NCBI GenBank assembly: GCA_016789105.1
Contig: JAEURN010000001.1
Span: 89,969-153,968, forward strand
Length of the DNA: 64,000 bases
Reading direction: 5' to 3'
DNA from: Armatimonadota bacterium
GTDB lineage: Bacteria > Armatimonadota > Fimbriimonadia > Fimbriimonadales > Fimbriimonadaceae
The notes under the pieces are model-generated. The model was not told the origin of the DNA. It did not search any database and saw nothing but the letters and a program-made list of their open reading frames with translations. Shown piece after piece: positions 44,171 through 54,590 of the stretch. Position numbers and translations under genes: made by a program. Each line of letters begins with the position of its first letter. Position 1 is the stretch's first letter.

Positions 44171-44859
44171 CCAGTCAGCTTTTTGAACAGCCCCTCGCCA
44201 AACCACACTTTTTTGCGCTCCATTTGAAAATGCCCGGCTTTGAGCAGCGGGTCGGCCGCATTAAGTTTGTCGATTTTCTCATCGCTGTCCGTCAGGAAAA
44301 GATAGAACCCGCGCCCTCGCTCGTTTTTGTCGGCGGCTGGTCCAACCAATCCGGCATCGCCGTTCCTCATCAAATCCAAATTGTGGTTGATATGCCCGGC
44401 CATGGCCTTGTTGAACTCGTCCCCCTTCATCTCACCATAATGGGGGCCTTCTTTCACCCAGGCCAGGGTGCCCCGAATCATCTTGGTTTTGCCCTCCACC
44501 CATTCATAGGTGAATAGCCCCTTCGGAGCCATCCACGAGTACAGCTCGAGCTTCAACAACCCATTTTTGACGAAGGGGTCGGATTCGAATTCTGCGGCGA
44601 CTTTGTCTTTTGGGAGCTGCAATATGACGATCCCCCGGTCGTCACCGCCGTCGTCGAACGGCCCGGCGCAAGGCGACTTGCGTTCATTAAAGAGCCGGCC
44701 TAAGTTGGCGATATGCCCTTTTTGCATCTCCTCCAACGCTTCTTCGGTGATGCCCTGGGGCCGGGTTCCCCGCTTGAAGATCAGCAGGGTCACCGTCTCC
44801 ATCGGCGGGAGCTTGACGTCTTGGGCGGCCATTGTGATTCCTAGGATTGCGGCGAGCAT
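44167..44859 (-). CDS. Protein with two YCII-like domains
   Basis: A 230-residue protein with a short hydrophobic start (LAAILGITMAAQ). Two YCII-like (ferredoxin-like, dimeric alpha-beta) units are seen: ITEEALEEMQKGHIANLGRLFNERK...GPFDDGGDDRGIVIL and FNKAMAGHINHNLDLMRNGDAGLVGPAADK...GRGFYLFLTDSDEKIDKL. This duplicated form is common but its function is unknown. TAAACT and GAGGAA lie before ATG 44859. It is coupled to the DUF429 gene. Confidence 0.8.
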   Translation of the reverse strand: MLAAILGITMAAQDVKLPPMETVTLLIFKRGTRPQGITEEALEEMQKGHIANLGRLFNERKSPCAGPFDDGGDDRGIVILQLPKDKVAAEFESDPFVKNGLLKLELYSWMAPKGLFTYEWVEGKTKMIRGTLAWVKEGPHYGEMKGDEFNKAMAGHINHNLDLMRNGDAGLVGPAADKNERGRGFYLFLTDSDEKIDKLNAADPLLKAGHFQMERKKVWFGEGLFKKLTG

Positions 44860-45132
44860 TGTGGTTCCTCAGTTTACTTGTCGCACCAAGTTCGGCGTTC
44901 CCGACAAAGTCCGTTGCAATTTCCCCAGGAGCGATAGATTTGACCAGCGAACCGTTCGTTTGCTGCTTTGAAACGGTTTGAAGCGCCGGTTCCCCGGTCA
45001 GTTTCACCCGCAGAGACACAAAGCAGATTGCCCCCTCCCCAAGTTTGGGGAGGGTTGGGGAAGGGTTACCGCTTTCTTAACAAGGGCGGGACTCTGAGAA
45101 GGGCACTGGTTTCACCAGCGGCACCCCCGCAC
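44860..45132. other. Intergenic region with REP-like hairpin
   Basis: 273 nt without a supported gene. It contains TAAACT (minus strand, 44871-44876) for the YCII gene and a GC-rich inverted repeat CCCCTCCCC...GGGGAGG near 45030-45053 that is similar to one at 47820-47850. I see no terminator with a T-run for purA. Confidence 0.5.
45028..45065. repeat. REP-like inverted repeat, copy 1
   Basis: CCCCTCCCCAAGTTTGGGGAGG followed by GTTGGGGAAGGGTT. A similar arrangement (CCCTCCTC...GGGGAGG, then GAGAGGGGTT) occurs at 47820-47860. The two copies suggest a dispersed palindromic element family. Confidence 0.5.
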
Positions 45133-46491
<1,359 letters not shown>

Positions 46492-46625
46492 TCAACCACC
46501 GCATCGAGGATCCGCCGGCAATTGCCGATAGCCTTATCTCGACTGGCTTATTGTATCGGAATCTGCGCCGGAGGGTGTTGCCCCTGGGACCCCGGGTCTC
46601 GGAGACGCATGGGTAACCTCCAATC

Positions 46626-47810
46626 ATGAACGACAGCGCAGTCTATATCCTCGGCGGCAAGCGGACGCCGATCGGCGCGTTCCAGGGGGCCCTTGGCACC
46701 CTGACGGCCCCTCAACTCGGAACCGCCGCCATCCACGCCGCCCTTGAAGCCAGCGGTGTCAACGCCGACCAGGTGGACGAAGTGCTGATGGGCAACGTGC
46801 TCAGCGCCGGGATCGGCCAAGCCCCCGCCCGCCAAGCCAGTCGAGGGGCCGGGATCCCCGATTCCACCCCCTGCACAACCATCAACAAGGTGTGCGGGAG
46901 CGGGATGAAAACCATCATGATGGCGGCCCAGGCGATCAAATGCGGCGATGCCCAAATTGTTGTGGCCGGGGGCATGGAAAGCATGACCAATACCCCCTAT
47001 GCCCTGCCGACTGCCCGGGCCGGGATGCGCATGGGCAACCAATCCGCCGTTGACCTCATGATCCACGATGGGCTTTGGGATCCTTACGACAATATGCACA
47101 TGGGCAGCTGCGGCGACCTGTGCGCCAGCGAAAAGGGGTTCAGCCGAGAAGAACTCGATGCCTACTCTGCCGAAAGCTACCGCCGTGCTCTGGCCGCGCA
47201 AGAATCTGGCAAGTTCCAAGATGAACTCACGGTTGTTGCGGTTCCACAGCGCAAAGGCGACCCCGTGATCGTCACTGCCGATGAAGAGCCTGGCCGCGGA
47301 AATCCGGCCAAACTCCCGGAACTCCGGCCGGCCTTTAGTAAAGACGGCGTCACCACCGCCGGCAACGCCAGTTCCATCAACGATGGGGCTGCCGCCCTGG
47401 TTTTGGCCTCCCAAGCCGCGGTGGATCAAAACGATTTCAAGCCTATCGGCCGGGTTGTGGCCTATGCGCAGCACGCTCAAGAACCCAAATGGTTCACCAC
47501 CGCCCCCGCTCAGGCCGTGCTCAAATTGCTCAACAAGACCAACCTCACAGTAGCCGATATCGACCTGTTCGAAATCAATGAAGCGTTTGCCGTGGTGGCC
47601 ATGACCACCGCCAAAGATGTGGGCATCCCCCACGACAAGTTGAACGTGAACGGGGGCGCGGTTTCCATCGGCCACCCCATCGGCATGACCGGAACGCGCT
47701 TGGTTTTGACCGCCCTCATGGAGCTACGGCGTAGAGGCGGGAGATATGCCATTGCCTCTCCTTGCATCGGCGGCGGCGAAGCCACTGCGGTTCTTGTGGA
47801 AGCCCTGTAA
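46626..47810 (+). CDS. Acetyl-CoA C-acetyltransferase (thiolase)
   Basis: A 394-residue thiolase II. The nucleophilic Cys is in NKVCGSGMK (about residue 91), with SINDGAAALVL, INEAFAVVAMTT, GGAVSIGHPIGMTGTR and the second Cys in SPCIGGGEATAV. It condenses or cleaves acetoacetyl-CoA in fatty-acid, ketone or PHB metabolism. No partner genes (hbd, scoA/B) lie nearby, so the pathway is open. Confidence 0.95.
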   Translation: MNDSAVYILGGKRTPIGAFQGALGTLTAPQLGTAAIHAALEASGVNADQVDEVLMGNVLSAGIGQAPARQASRGAGIPDSTPCTTINKVCGSGMKTIMMAAQAIKCGDAQIVVAGGMESMTNTPYALPTARAGMRMGNQSAVDLMIHDGLWDPYDNMHMGSCGDLCASEKGFSREELDAYSAESYRRALAAQESGKFQDELTVVAVPQRKGDPVIVTADEEPGRGNPAKLPELRPAFSKDGVTTAGNASSINDGAAALVLASQAAVDQNDFKPIGRVVAYAQHAQEPKWFTTAPAQAVLKLLNKTNLTVADIDLFEINEAFAVVAMTTAKDVGIPHDKLNVNGGAVSIGHPIGMTGTRLVLTALMELRRRGGRYAIASPCIGGGEATAVLVEAL

Positions 47811-47818
47811 ACCACATT

Positions 47819-47861
47819 TCCCTCCTCAGGACTGGGGAGGATCTGAGAGGGGTTGGCAACG
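47819..47861. repeat. REP-like inverted repeat, copy 2
   Basis: CCCTCCTCAGGACTGGGGAGGATC followed by GAGAGGGGTTGG. It is related to the copy at 45028-45065 and, like it, lies just behind a gene end. Confidence 0.45.
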
Positions 47862-47905
47862 TCTACCGGCCCCTGTCACTTCTTGTTTGAAAGCGGGTTG
47901 TCCAC

Positions 47906-47938
47906 AAAAAAAGGGCCCGGACTTACCAGTCCGGACCC
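47906..47938 (-). terminator. Strong rho-independent terminator for the response regulator gene
   Basis: On the minus strand GGGTCCGGACT, loop GGTA, AGTCCGGGCCC, followed by seven T residues. It lies 22 nt past the stop of the response regulator. In the other direction it also faces the end of the thiolase gene. Confidence 0.85.
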
Positions 47939-47960
47939 TCTTCATCCGTGTTGCCAACCG

Positions 47961-48623
47961 TCAGTTTCCCGGGACCAACTTGGCCCGCACGGCCTTCATT
48001 GCGGCTTCGGTGCGTGAGTTGACCTGAAGGGCTTTCAGGATGTTGCTCACGTGGTTTTTGACGGTTTTCTCAGCAATGCTCAGGTGGTTGGCGATTTCCT
48101 TGTTGCGCATGCCTTTGGCGATGAGCTCAAGGATTTCGGTTTCGCGGTCGCTCAGGACGTAGAGTTCGGTGTCGTCGGTCTCATCGTCGTCCTTCACGCG
48201 TCGGAAGTCTTCAATCACCTTAGTGGCGATCCGCGGCGTGATCTTGGCCTCGCCCCGATGGGCAAGCCGGATCGCGTCGATGACTTCTTGGGGGGTCGAT
48301 GTTTTGAGGAGGTAGCCCAGGGCTCCAGCTCGGAAGGCCTCGAACACCACCTCGTCTTCCTCGTTGATCGTGAGCACGACCACTTGGATGTCTTTTTCTT
48401 TCTTCAACACGCGGCGCATCAATTCGATGCCGTCGAGGCGGGGCATGTTGATATCGGTCAAGAGAACGTCCGGCGGATCCGCCAGCACGGCATCCAGCGC
48501 CTCCTGCCCATCTTTGCAGATCGCCAGGATCTGGCATTCGGGCATCAGCGTCAGGGTGCGTTGGATGGCGTTCCGGTAAGCCGGTTCATCGTCGGCAATG
48601 ACAACACGGATGGTTGACGACAT
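47961..48623 (-). CDS. NarL/LuxR-family DNA-binding response regulator
   Basis: A 220-residue two-component regulator. The receiver domain has the acidic pair in VVIADDEPAYR, the phosphorylated Asp in VLLTDINMPRLDGI, and Lys in YLLKTSTPQE. The output domain has the LuxR HTH: VLSDRETEILELIAKGMRNKEIANHLSIAEKTVKNHVSNIL. No sensor kinase lies beside it. The frame is open far upstream, but ATG 48623 has a TATACT box 7 nt before it. Confidence 0.94.
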   Translation of the reverse strand: MSSTIRVVIADDEPAYRNAIQRTLTLMPECQILAICKDGQEALDAVLADPPDVLLTDINMPRLDGIELMRRVLKKEKDIQVVVLTINEEDEVVFEAFRAGALGYLLKTSTPQEVIDAIRLAHRGEAKITPRIATKVIEDFRRVKDDDETDDTELYVLSDRETEILELIAKGMRNKEIANHLSIAEKTVKNHVSNILKALQVNSRTEAAMKAVRAKLVPGN

Positions 48624-48630
48624 GCCGACG

Positions 48631-48636
48631 AGTATA
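48631..48636 (-). promoter_or_regulatory. Putative extended -10 box (GTGTATACT), leaderless spacing, for the response regulator
   Basis: On the minus strand TATACT is preceded by GTG and followed by 7 nt and ATG 48623. One of the best matches in the window. Confidence 0.6.
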
Positions 48637-48666
48637 CACATAAGGCCCTGATCAGGTCGGCGGGGC

Positions 48667-48672
48667 CATAAT
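48667..48672 (+). promoter_or_regulatory. Putative -10 box (CATAAT), leaderless spacing, for the OppD-like gene
   Basis: CATAAT ends 8 nt before ATG 48681. It is divergent from the response-regulator promoter 31 nt away. Confidence 0.55.
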
Positions 48673-48680
48673 AAAACTCC

Positions 48681-49640
48681 ATGCCCCTTTTGGAAGTCGA
48701 TAACCTGTGCGTCGAAATCGGTGGGACTCCGATTCTGCGGGGAGTGACCCTGAGCGTCGACGCCGGGGAAACTTTGGGGATCGTCGGTGAATCGGGATGC
48801 GGCAAATCGATGACCGGGCTCGCCGTCATGGGGATGCTCCCGCCAGGCGGCAAGGTCGTCGGCGGGTCGATCAAGCTCAATGGGCGGGACATCGCCCACC
48901 TTCCGCCCCGCGAATGGCAAAAGATCCGGGGGCAAGAAATCGGGCTGGTGATGCAGGACCCGTTTACCAGCCTCAACCCATTGATGCGCGTGGGCGAACA
49001 AATCGCCGAAGTGCTGCAAATCCACAAAGGGGTCGCCAAAGCCGAGGCCCTGACGCAGGCGGTCGAAATGCTCCGCACCGTCGGTGTGCCTTCGCCAGAA
49101 GCTTCGGCCCGCAAATATCCCCACCAAATGTCTGGCGGTCAGCGCCAAAGGGTCGTCATCGCCACCGCGTTCATCGCCCGGCCAAAACTCTTGATCGCCG
49201 ACGAACCCACAACCGCCCTCGACGTCACACTCCAGGCCCAGATCTTACGGTTGCTCGAACAACTTCAAAAGGAGGAACGCACCGCCGTCGCCGTCATCAG
49301 CCACGACATCGGGGTCATCGGTAGCGTGGCCGACCGGGTGGCCGTGTTCTATGCTGGCCGGGTCGTCGAATCCGGCCCGGTGGAAGAAGTCTTGCGCCGG
49401 CCCCGCCACCCGTACACCAAAGCGTTGCTGGAAGCGATTCCTACCCCGGGGCGCGACCGCCTGGCCACCGTTTCCGGCCAGCCGCCCCTGCTTGGCGACC
49501 TCCCGGCCGGGTGCCCGTTTGCGCCGAGGTGCCCCGACCGGCACGACCGTTGCGACCAAGAACCGGGGTCGTTTCCTAATGGAGCCGCAGAAGTCGCCTG
49601 CTGGCTGGCCGAATCTGGTTCCATCGCGGCAAAACCATAG
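48681..49640 (+). CDS. Peptide ABC transporter ATP-binding protein (OppD/DppD type)
   Basis: A 319-residue ATPase. Walker A GESGCGKS, Q-loop MQDPFTSLNP, signature SGGQRQR, Walker B LLIADEPTTALD and the switch His in ISHDIGV are present. The C-terminal OppD extension HPYTKALLEAIP and CPFAPRCPDRHDRC with a later CW pair is typical of subunits that carry an Fe-S-type Cys set. The partner permeases, second ATPase and binding protein are not adjacent, so it is an orphan here. Confidence 0.93.
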   Translation: MPLLEVDNLCVEIGGTPILRGVTLSVDAGETLGIVGESGCGKSMTGLAVMGMLPPGGKVVGGSIKLNGRDIAHLPPREWQKIRGQEIGLVMQDPFTSLNPLMRVGEQIAEVLQIHKGVAKAEALTQAVEMLRTVGVPSPEASARKYPHQMSGGQRQRVVIATAFIARPKLLIADEPTTALDVTLQAQILRLLEQLQKEERTAVAVISHDIGVIGSVADRVAVFYAGRVVESGPVEEVLRRPRHPYTKALLEAIPTPGRDRLATVSGQPPLLGDLPAGCPFAPRCPDRHDRCDQEPGSFPNGAAEVACWLAESGSIAAKP

Positions 49641-49671
49641 GTCTCCGCTGGTTGCACGCGCTTTGGCCCGG

Positions 49672-50223
49672 TCAGGCGAGCAACGATTCAAAAACGGCGT
49701 CGATTTTTGCGGTTGCGTCGAATTTTTGCCCCGTCAGGTGCGCCGCGGCCATGAACCCCAGCAGTGTTGCCGCCAACAGTTCGGGATCGGCATAAGGCGA
49801 GCCTTTCTTGGTTTTGGCCGCCTTGAGGGCTTCTGATAGTGCGGCCACCCAATCGGAATACAAGGCCAGAACCTGCTTCCGCAATTCGGCATGTTCGACA
49901 GATGCTGCATAAAGGCTGAGCAAGACCTTGGCGAACCGGCTTTGCTTTTTGCAATAGGCTTCGGCCAGCGCCAGTTCCCCTTCGGCCTTTTCCGCGGAGG
50001 AGCCGAGGCCATCATAGAACTTGGCCCGGTCCGTGGCAAATTGGTTGCGGGCAAATTCGGCCACCCCCAGCAGCAAGTCGAGCCGCTTTGGGAAGTAGTA
50101 GTGGATCGTGGCGTGGTTCATCCCCATTTCCGCTGCCACTGTGCGGGCATGCAGGCTTTCCAACCCTTGGGTGCCCACAATGTCGTAACACTTCTGCAGG
50201 ATTTCCGGACGGCGCTTTTGCAT
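49672..50223 (-). CDS. TetR family transcriptional regulator
   Basis: A 183-residue regulator. The N-terminal HTH runs ILQKCYDIVGTQGLESLHARTVAAEMGMNHATIHYYFPKR, ending in the TetR-type YYFxxK/R motif. The ligand domain is helical. ATG 50223 is 5 nt after a TAAAAT box. A perfect palindrome lies immediately upstream of that box, so autoregulation is likely. Targets could include the divergent alr. Confidence 0.9.
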   Translation of the reverse strand: MQKRRPEILQKCYDIVGTQGLESLHARTVAAEMGMNHATIHYYFPKRLDLLLGVAEFARNQFATDRAKFYDGLGSSAEKAEGELALAEAYCKKQSRFAKVLLSLYAASVEHAELRKQVLALYSDWVAALSEALKAAKTKKGSPYADPELLAATLLGFMAAAHLTGQKFDATAKIDAVFESLLA

Positions 50224-50228
50224 GCCCC

Positions 50229-50234
50229 ATTTTA
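50229..50234 (-). promoter_or_regulatory. Putative -10 box (TAAAAT), leaderless spacing, for tetR
   Basis: On the minus strand TAAAAT is followed by GGGGC and ATG 50223. Confidence 0.5.
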
Positions 50235-50236
50235 AC

Positions 50237-50250
50237 CGACCAGATGGTCG
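50237..50250. promoter_or_regulatory. Putative TetR operator palindrome
   Basis: CGACCA-GA-TGGTCG, a perfect 6+6 inverted repeat just upstream of the tetR -10 box and about 42 nt before the alr start. Its place between the -35 and -10 positions suits repression of tetR. Confidence 0.55.
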
Positions 50251-50279
50251 ATTTGCCATCGACTGCCGATACGGCGTGC

Positions 50280-50285
50280 CAAAAT
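50280..50285 (+). promoter_or_regulatory. Putative -10 box (CAAAAT) for alr
   Basis: CAAAAT ends 6 nt before GTG 50292. It is a weaker match than most of the set. Confidence 0.35.
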
Positions 50286-50291
50286 GGGGCT

Positions 50292-51386
50292 GTGGAGCCG
50301 TATCCCCGGACCTGGGCTGAAATCGATTTCCCTGCTATGGCCGGGAACATCGCAGCGATCCGGGACCGCGTGGGGCAGGGGGTGCAGATCGGCCTTGTCT
50401 GCAAAGCCGATGGCTACGGACACGGATTGGTCCCCGTCGGCCGGTTTGCCAGCCGCAACGGGGCCGATTGGCTTTGCGTCGCCAGCGTGCAAGAAGGCGT
50501 GGCCCTGCGGGACGCGGGGGTGGATTGCCCGGTCATGGTGATGTCGCCGACCCTGGCGGTAGAAGCCCGTCAGGCGGTGTTCTACGATTTGGACGTCTTC
50601 GTTGAATCGTTGGAGGCCATCCACATTTATCAACAAACCGCCCAATCGCAAGACCGCCAGGCCCGGCTCCACCTCAAGGTCGATACCGGGTTGCACCGAT
50701 TTGGGTGTCGCCCAGACCAGGTCGGGACGCTCGCCGAAACCATCCTCAGGCTCCCCAACACGGAACTCCGTGGAGTCGCCCAACACTTCTTGAATTCCTC
50801 GGGCGACCCCGCCCGGACATCAAGCCAACTTTCACTGTTCAACCAAACGATCAAGGACTTGGAACTACCTGCCGGTACGCTCACTCATGCGGCCAATTCG
50901 GCCGCAACTGCCCTCTATCCCGAGTCTCGCCAAAGCCTGGTACGTGTGGGCATGCACGCCTATGGCATCGATCCCGACAACCTTTATGGGGGACGCCTCA
51001 GCCCCGTGATGCGGTGGTTTGCCCGGATCACGTCCCTCCGCTGGATCGAGGCTGGCGAGACGGTTTCCTACAATGGAACATGGCAGGCGGAGCGGCAAAC
51101 CCACATTGCCACACTCGGGGTCGGCTATGGCGATGGATACCCCCGGGCCCTGAGCAACAAAAGTCAAATCTGGCTCAATGGGGGCTCAGCGGATATTGTG
51201 GGCCTGGTCTGCATGGACCAGATGATGGCGGATGTGTCACGCATACCCGGCGTTGCCGTCGGGGACACCGTCGAACTGCTCGGTGAGAACATCCGCGTGC
51301 CGATCCTGGCCAAGCTAGCCGGCACCAACAGCCACGAAATCGTGACCCGTGTGATGACCCGGGTTAATCGCCGGTATGTTTTTTGA
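50292..51386 (+). CDS. alr: Alanine racemase
   Basis: A 364-residue PLP enzyme that makes D-alanine for peptidoglycan. The PLP Lys is in VCKADGYGHGLVP, the second catalytic Tyr is in TVSYNGTWQ, and CMDQMMADVS is the C-terminal substrate block. The N-terminus begins TWAEIDFPAMAGNIAAI. GTG 50292 is chosen from conservation; the frame is open to 50088. It is divergent from tetR. Confidence 0.95.
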   Translation: MEPYPRTWAEIDFPAMAGNIAAIRDRVGQGVQIGLVCKADGYGHGLVPVGRFASRNGADWLCVASVQEGVALRDAGVDCPVMVMSPTLAVEARQAVFYDLDVFVESLEAIHIYQQTAQSQDRQARLHLKVDTGLHRFGCRPDQVGTLAETILRLPNTELRGVAQHFLNSSGDPARTSSQLSLFNQTIKDLELPAGTLTHAANSAATALYPESRQSLVRVGMHAYGIDPDNLYGGRLSPVMRWFARITSLRWIEAGETVSYNGTWQAERQTHIATLGVGYGDGYPRALSNKSQIWLNGGSADIVGLVCMDQMMADVSRIPGVAVGDTVELLGENIRVPILAKLAGTNSHEIVTRVMTRVNRRYVF

Positions 51387-51441
51387 GCCCCGGGCACCCG
51401 CACGGTTCGGCCGGGTTGCCGATGCCAAGCAGGCACCGAGC

Positions 51442-52404
51442 CTAGTCACCGTTGACAAGATTGTGAACCACTCCGGAAGCCTTGTAATCGGCGACGATCC
51501 GGACCACTTCGTCGGCAACCGCTTCTTGGGCCTGATTAGTGGAGGCTCCCACATGGTGGGTGCAGATGACGTTCTTCGCCGTTTTAAGGGGGCCGTCGTA
51601 ATCGCCTTCTGCGGCAGCCGGTTCACCCTCAAAAACGTCCAACCCCGCCCGCAACACCCCAGATTCGCACGCGGCGAGCAGGGCCGCCTGGTCGACCACC
51701 TCCGCCCTGGAGGTATTGATGAAGTAGGCACCAGGTTTCATCTTGGCGATCACCTGGGCAGAAATCAACCCTTTGGTGGAATCATTGAGCGCGGTATGGA
51801 CGCTGACGATATCTGACCGGGCAGCCAAATCTTCCAAGCTGTCGGCCATTTTCACCCCGAGGGATAATGCCGTTTCGGATGGCATCCACCGGGAAAACGC
51901 GATCACATCCATGCCGAAGGCTTTCGCCCGGGGAACCATTTCTTGGGCGATGTTGCCCATGCCGACAAGGCCAAGGGTGAGCCCGAAGAGACCCTTCCCT
52001 TTGCTGTAAGCCTTTTTGTTCCATTTGCCTTCGTGCAAGTCGGCGGCGCACTCGGGAATGAACCGGTCTAAAGCCAACATCAACCCAAAGGCAAGTTCGG
52101 CGACGGCAATCGAGTTCTTGCCGGGGCAATTGGCGACCGAAATCCCATGTCCGGTGGCGGCAGCGATGTCGATGGTGTTGTATCCGGCACCAGCCCGGAT
52201 GACCAGCTTGAGTGTGGGGGACGCCGAAAGGGCGGCGGCATCGACTTTGGTCGACCGGACGACCAAAACTTGGGGCTGAGTTCCGGCGATTGCGGCAACC
52301 AATGAATCGCCGTTTAGGTCGGCATCCTGAACAACTTCGCACCCGAGCGCGGCCATGCCATCCAACGCGGACTTCTCCAACTTGTCAGCAACCAAAACTT
52401 TCAT
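51442..52404 (-). CDS. D-3-phosphoglycerate dehydrogenase-like 2-hydroxyacid dehydrogenase
   Basis: A 320-residue NAD-dependent dehydrogenase. The cofactor loop is LGLVGMGNIAQEMVPRAKAFG, followed by NTSRAEVVDQAALL, the catalytic acid in GLDVFEGEP, and His in VICTHHVGASTNQAQEAV. It resembles SerA without its ACT/ASB regulatory domains, and could make 3-phosphohydroxypyruvate for serine or act on another 2-oxoacid. Confidence 0.9.
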   Translation of the reverse strand: MKVLVADKLEKSALDGMAALGCEVVQDADLNGDSLVAAIAGTQPQVLVVRSTKVDAAALSASPTLKLVIRAGAGYNTIDIAAATGHGISVANCPGKNSIAVAELAFGLMLALDRFIPECAADLHEGKWNKKAYSKGKGLFGLTLGLVGMGNIAQEMVPRAKAFGMDVIAFSRWMPSETALSLGVKMADSLEDLAARSDIVSVHTALNDSTKGLISAQVIAKMKPGAYFINTSRAEVVDQAALLAACESGVLRAGLDVFEGEPAAAEGDYDGPLKTAKNVICTHHVGASTNQAQEAVADEVVRIVADYKASGVVHNLVNGD

Positions 52405-52429
52405 GCCTCGACTTTACCCTTGGCCACTG

Positions 52430-54505
52430 TCAGAGGATTTCTCCCTTAACCGTTGCTTGACTTGGTGCATAACATTCGGTTTCCGAACAGAGTTGCCAAA
52501 ACACAACCACGGTGAACTGCCTTTCCGCCCCCCTGGGTTTGACCCTTAGGTCAATTTCGGCAGTTCCGTCATACCGTCCATTTGGACTTTCCGGGAACGA
52601 GGCTTCTCCATAGACGCCGTCCAGTTCGATCCGGGTCGGGGAGAGCCAGTCGGCAGCCGGAGAATCGCTGTTGACGTGCAACCCCAAGGGGATATCCAGG
52701 ATGAGCCGCGCATAACCCCATCCGTCTTCTTCCAAGGGGATCAGCGGGGGATCGAGCCGGATCGCCACTGCCGGCGACTCCATTTGGGCAAGTTCCGATG
52801 CCCGGCCCAAGGCCAACTGCTCCAGGCACTCCGTCAGAACCGTCCCGGCCGAAGCCGGAGCCCGTTGCGCCCAACCGAATGCGGCCGTCAGGTGCTGCAA
52901 CGCCTCATCGTTCCTGCCAGCACGGCGCAAAACCCTGATGGCGACCCCATTGGGGCTCGGGACGGCCTGGTCGAGGAACGGCTTCTGGCGTCCGATGAGT
53001 TGTTCATGGCCGATCCCGGTGAACCAAAAACCTCGATTGTCCGAAAACTTTGCGACCATTTGGTCGATAACGGGGTCCGCATCCATTCCTGCATCCAAAA
53101 GGGCCTCGGCAAAATAGGCGTATCCATCCAAAAACGCCTCGTGGGAGGCAAAACCTTCGACCCATTGGTGGGGAAGTCCATTACGGGCAAGGCCCAGCCA
53201 ACGGCTGGCCAACTCTCGTGCCAAATCGGTATGGCCGGCTTCGGCAAGCCCCGAGATGGCCAGCGCATTGGCCGAAAGCAACGCTTTGTCATCCCGGCCT
53301 GGTTGTGGCCGTGCGTTGCGGATGGACAGCAGGTCATCCAGTTCGTAGAGCCGGGAGCCGACCGTTGACCGGAAAAGGATGTTCTGGCCCGTCCGTTCCC
53401 CGGTTGCTTCTTCAGCGAAGTTGCCGTCCCTTTCCATCTCGTAAACTTCGGAGACCACTGCCGGGACTTCGTCGATCCGCCAGGTGTAGGTGGCCCCTTC
53501 GATCCCCTCCGTGTCGGCATCAAGGGCGGTAGCCAAGAATCCGCCCACGCGCATTTCCCGTTGAATCCAATCGATGATGCCGTCAGAAACTTCTTCAAAC
53601 AACAGCTTTAGCCCCTGATCGTCAACCAGGCGGGCAGCGCGGGAGTAAAGCCACAGCATCTGCCCGTTATCGGTAAGCATTTTTTCGAAATGGGGCAACC
53701 GCCATTCGGCATCAGTCGAATACCGGTGGAACCCACCGCCAACATGGTCGCGGATGCCCCCCATCGCCATGGATTCCAAAGTCCTGAGGAGCATGAATGC
53801 GGCGGCCTCGAGGTACCCGACCCCAGGCAGGCCCTCCCGGACCTCCAGATAGCGGATCAAGAACCGCAAGCTGGCGTACGGCGGGAACTTGGGAGCACCC
53901 CCAAAGCCGCCGTTCACGTCATCGAACTCTTCGCGCAGGGCTACGACGGCCGAATCGGCCAACCCCACGTCGATTCGGCCACCGGCCGCCGGGATCGGCT
54001 TTTCAAGAACTTGGCGGAGCCCATCAGCGAACGAAGCCGCCTTTTGACGGATCTCCCGTTCTTCATCCTGCCAAGCACCGGCGAGGGCATGGATGATTTG
54101 GAGGAACCCCGGGTGCCCTTCCATGGGGTGCCGGGGAAAATAGGTGCCGGCAAAAAACGGTTCGGCGTCCGGGGTCAAAAAAACGCTCACTGGCCAGCCC
54201 CCACGGCCAGTTGCGATTTGAACGGCCGTCATGTAAAGGTCGTCGATGTCCGGCCGCTCCTCCCGATCCAGCTTGATGCTGATGAAATTGCGGTTCAGTG
54301 CCTCGGCGACTTCTGGATCCTCAAAGCTCTCGTGGGCCATCACATGGCACCAATGGCAACTGGAATAGCCGACACTCAAAAAGACCGGCTTGTTTTCAGA
54401 TTTCGCGGCCTCCCAAGCTTCGGCCCCCCATTCCCGCCAATCCACCGGATTTTCGGCATGCTGCCGTAGGTAGGGCGATGCGGATTGGAGGAGTCGGTTG
54501 GGCAT
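52430..54505 (-). CDS. YyaL/DUF255 family thioredoxin-domain protein
   Basis: A 691-residue protein. The N-terminal thioredoxin-like DUF255 domain has [16 protein letters not shown], the CxxC motif [16 protein letters not shown], and [16 protein letters not shown]. The rest is an (alpha/alpha)6-barrel like glycoside hydrolases or AGE epimerases ([26 protein letters not shown]). Widespread in bacteria, function not defined. It overlaps nothing upstream; murJ is divergent. Confidence 0.93.
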   Translation of the reverse strand: MPNRLLQSASPYLRQHAENPVDWREWGAEAWEAAKSENKPVFLSVGYSSCHWCHVMAHESFEDPEVAEALNRNFISIKLDREERPDIDDLYMTAVQIATGRGGWPVSVFLTPDAEPFFAGTYFPRHPMEGHPGFLQIIHALAGAWQDEEREIRQKAASFADGLRQVLEKPIPAAGGRIDVGLADSAVVALREEFDDVNGGFGGAPKFPPYASLRFLIRYLEVREGLPGVGYLEAAAFMLLRTLESMAMGGIRDHVGGGFHRYSTDAEWRLPHFEKMLTDNGQMLWLYSRAARLVDDQGLKLLFEEVSDGIIDWIQREMRVGGFLATALDADTEGIEGATYTWRIDEVPAVVSEVYEMERDGNFAEEATGERTGQNILFRSTVGSRLYELDDLLSIRNARPQPGRDDKALLSANALAISGLAEAGHTDLARELASRWLGLARNGLPHQWVEGFASHEAFLDGYAYFAEALLDAGMDADPVIDQMVAKFSDNRGFWFTGIGHEQLIGRQKPFLDQAVPSPNGVAIRVLRRAGRNDEALQHLTAAFGWAQRAPASAGTVLTECLEQLALGRASELAQMESPAVAIRLDPPLIPLEEDGWGYARLILDIPLGLHVNSDSPAADWLSPTRIELDGVYGEASFPESPNGRYDGTAEIDLRVKPRGAERQFTVVVFWQLCSETECYAPSQATVKGEIL

Positions 54506-54572
54506 GGTCTGCCCCGAGATTACCGGTCAATCCGTTAGCCCCGGGGGGAACCTGAGCGGCATCCCCGGACGC

Positions 54573-54578
54573 TATACT
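54573..54578 (+). promoter_or_regulatory. Putative -10 box (TATACT) for murJ
   Basis: TATACT ends 12 nt before GTG 54591. It supports that GTG over the open frame reaching back to 54498. Confidence 0.5.
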
Positions 54579-54590
54579 TTCGGGACCGCT

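Noticed and set aside
44687..45019. Minus-strand frame of 110 codons overlapping the YCII protein gene and its upstream gap
   Set aside because: It overlaps a well-supported gene in another frame and shows no domain; possibly a decayed remnant, but not supportable.
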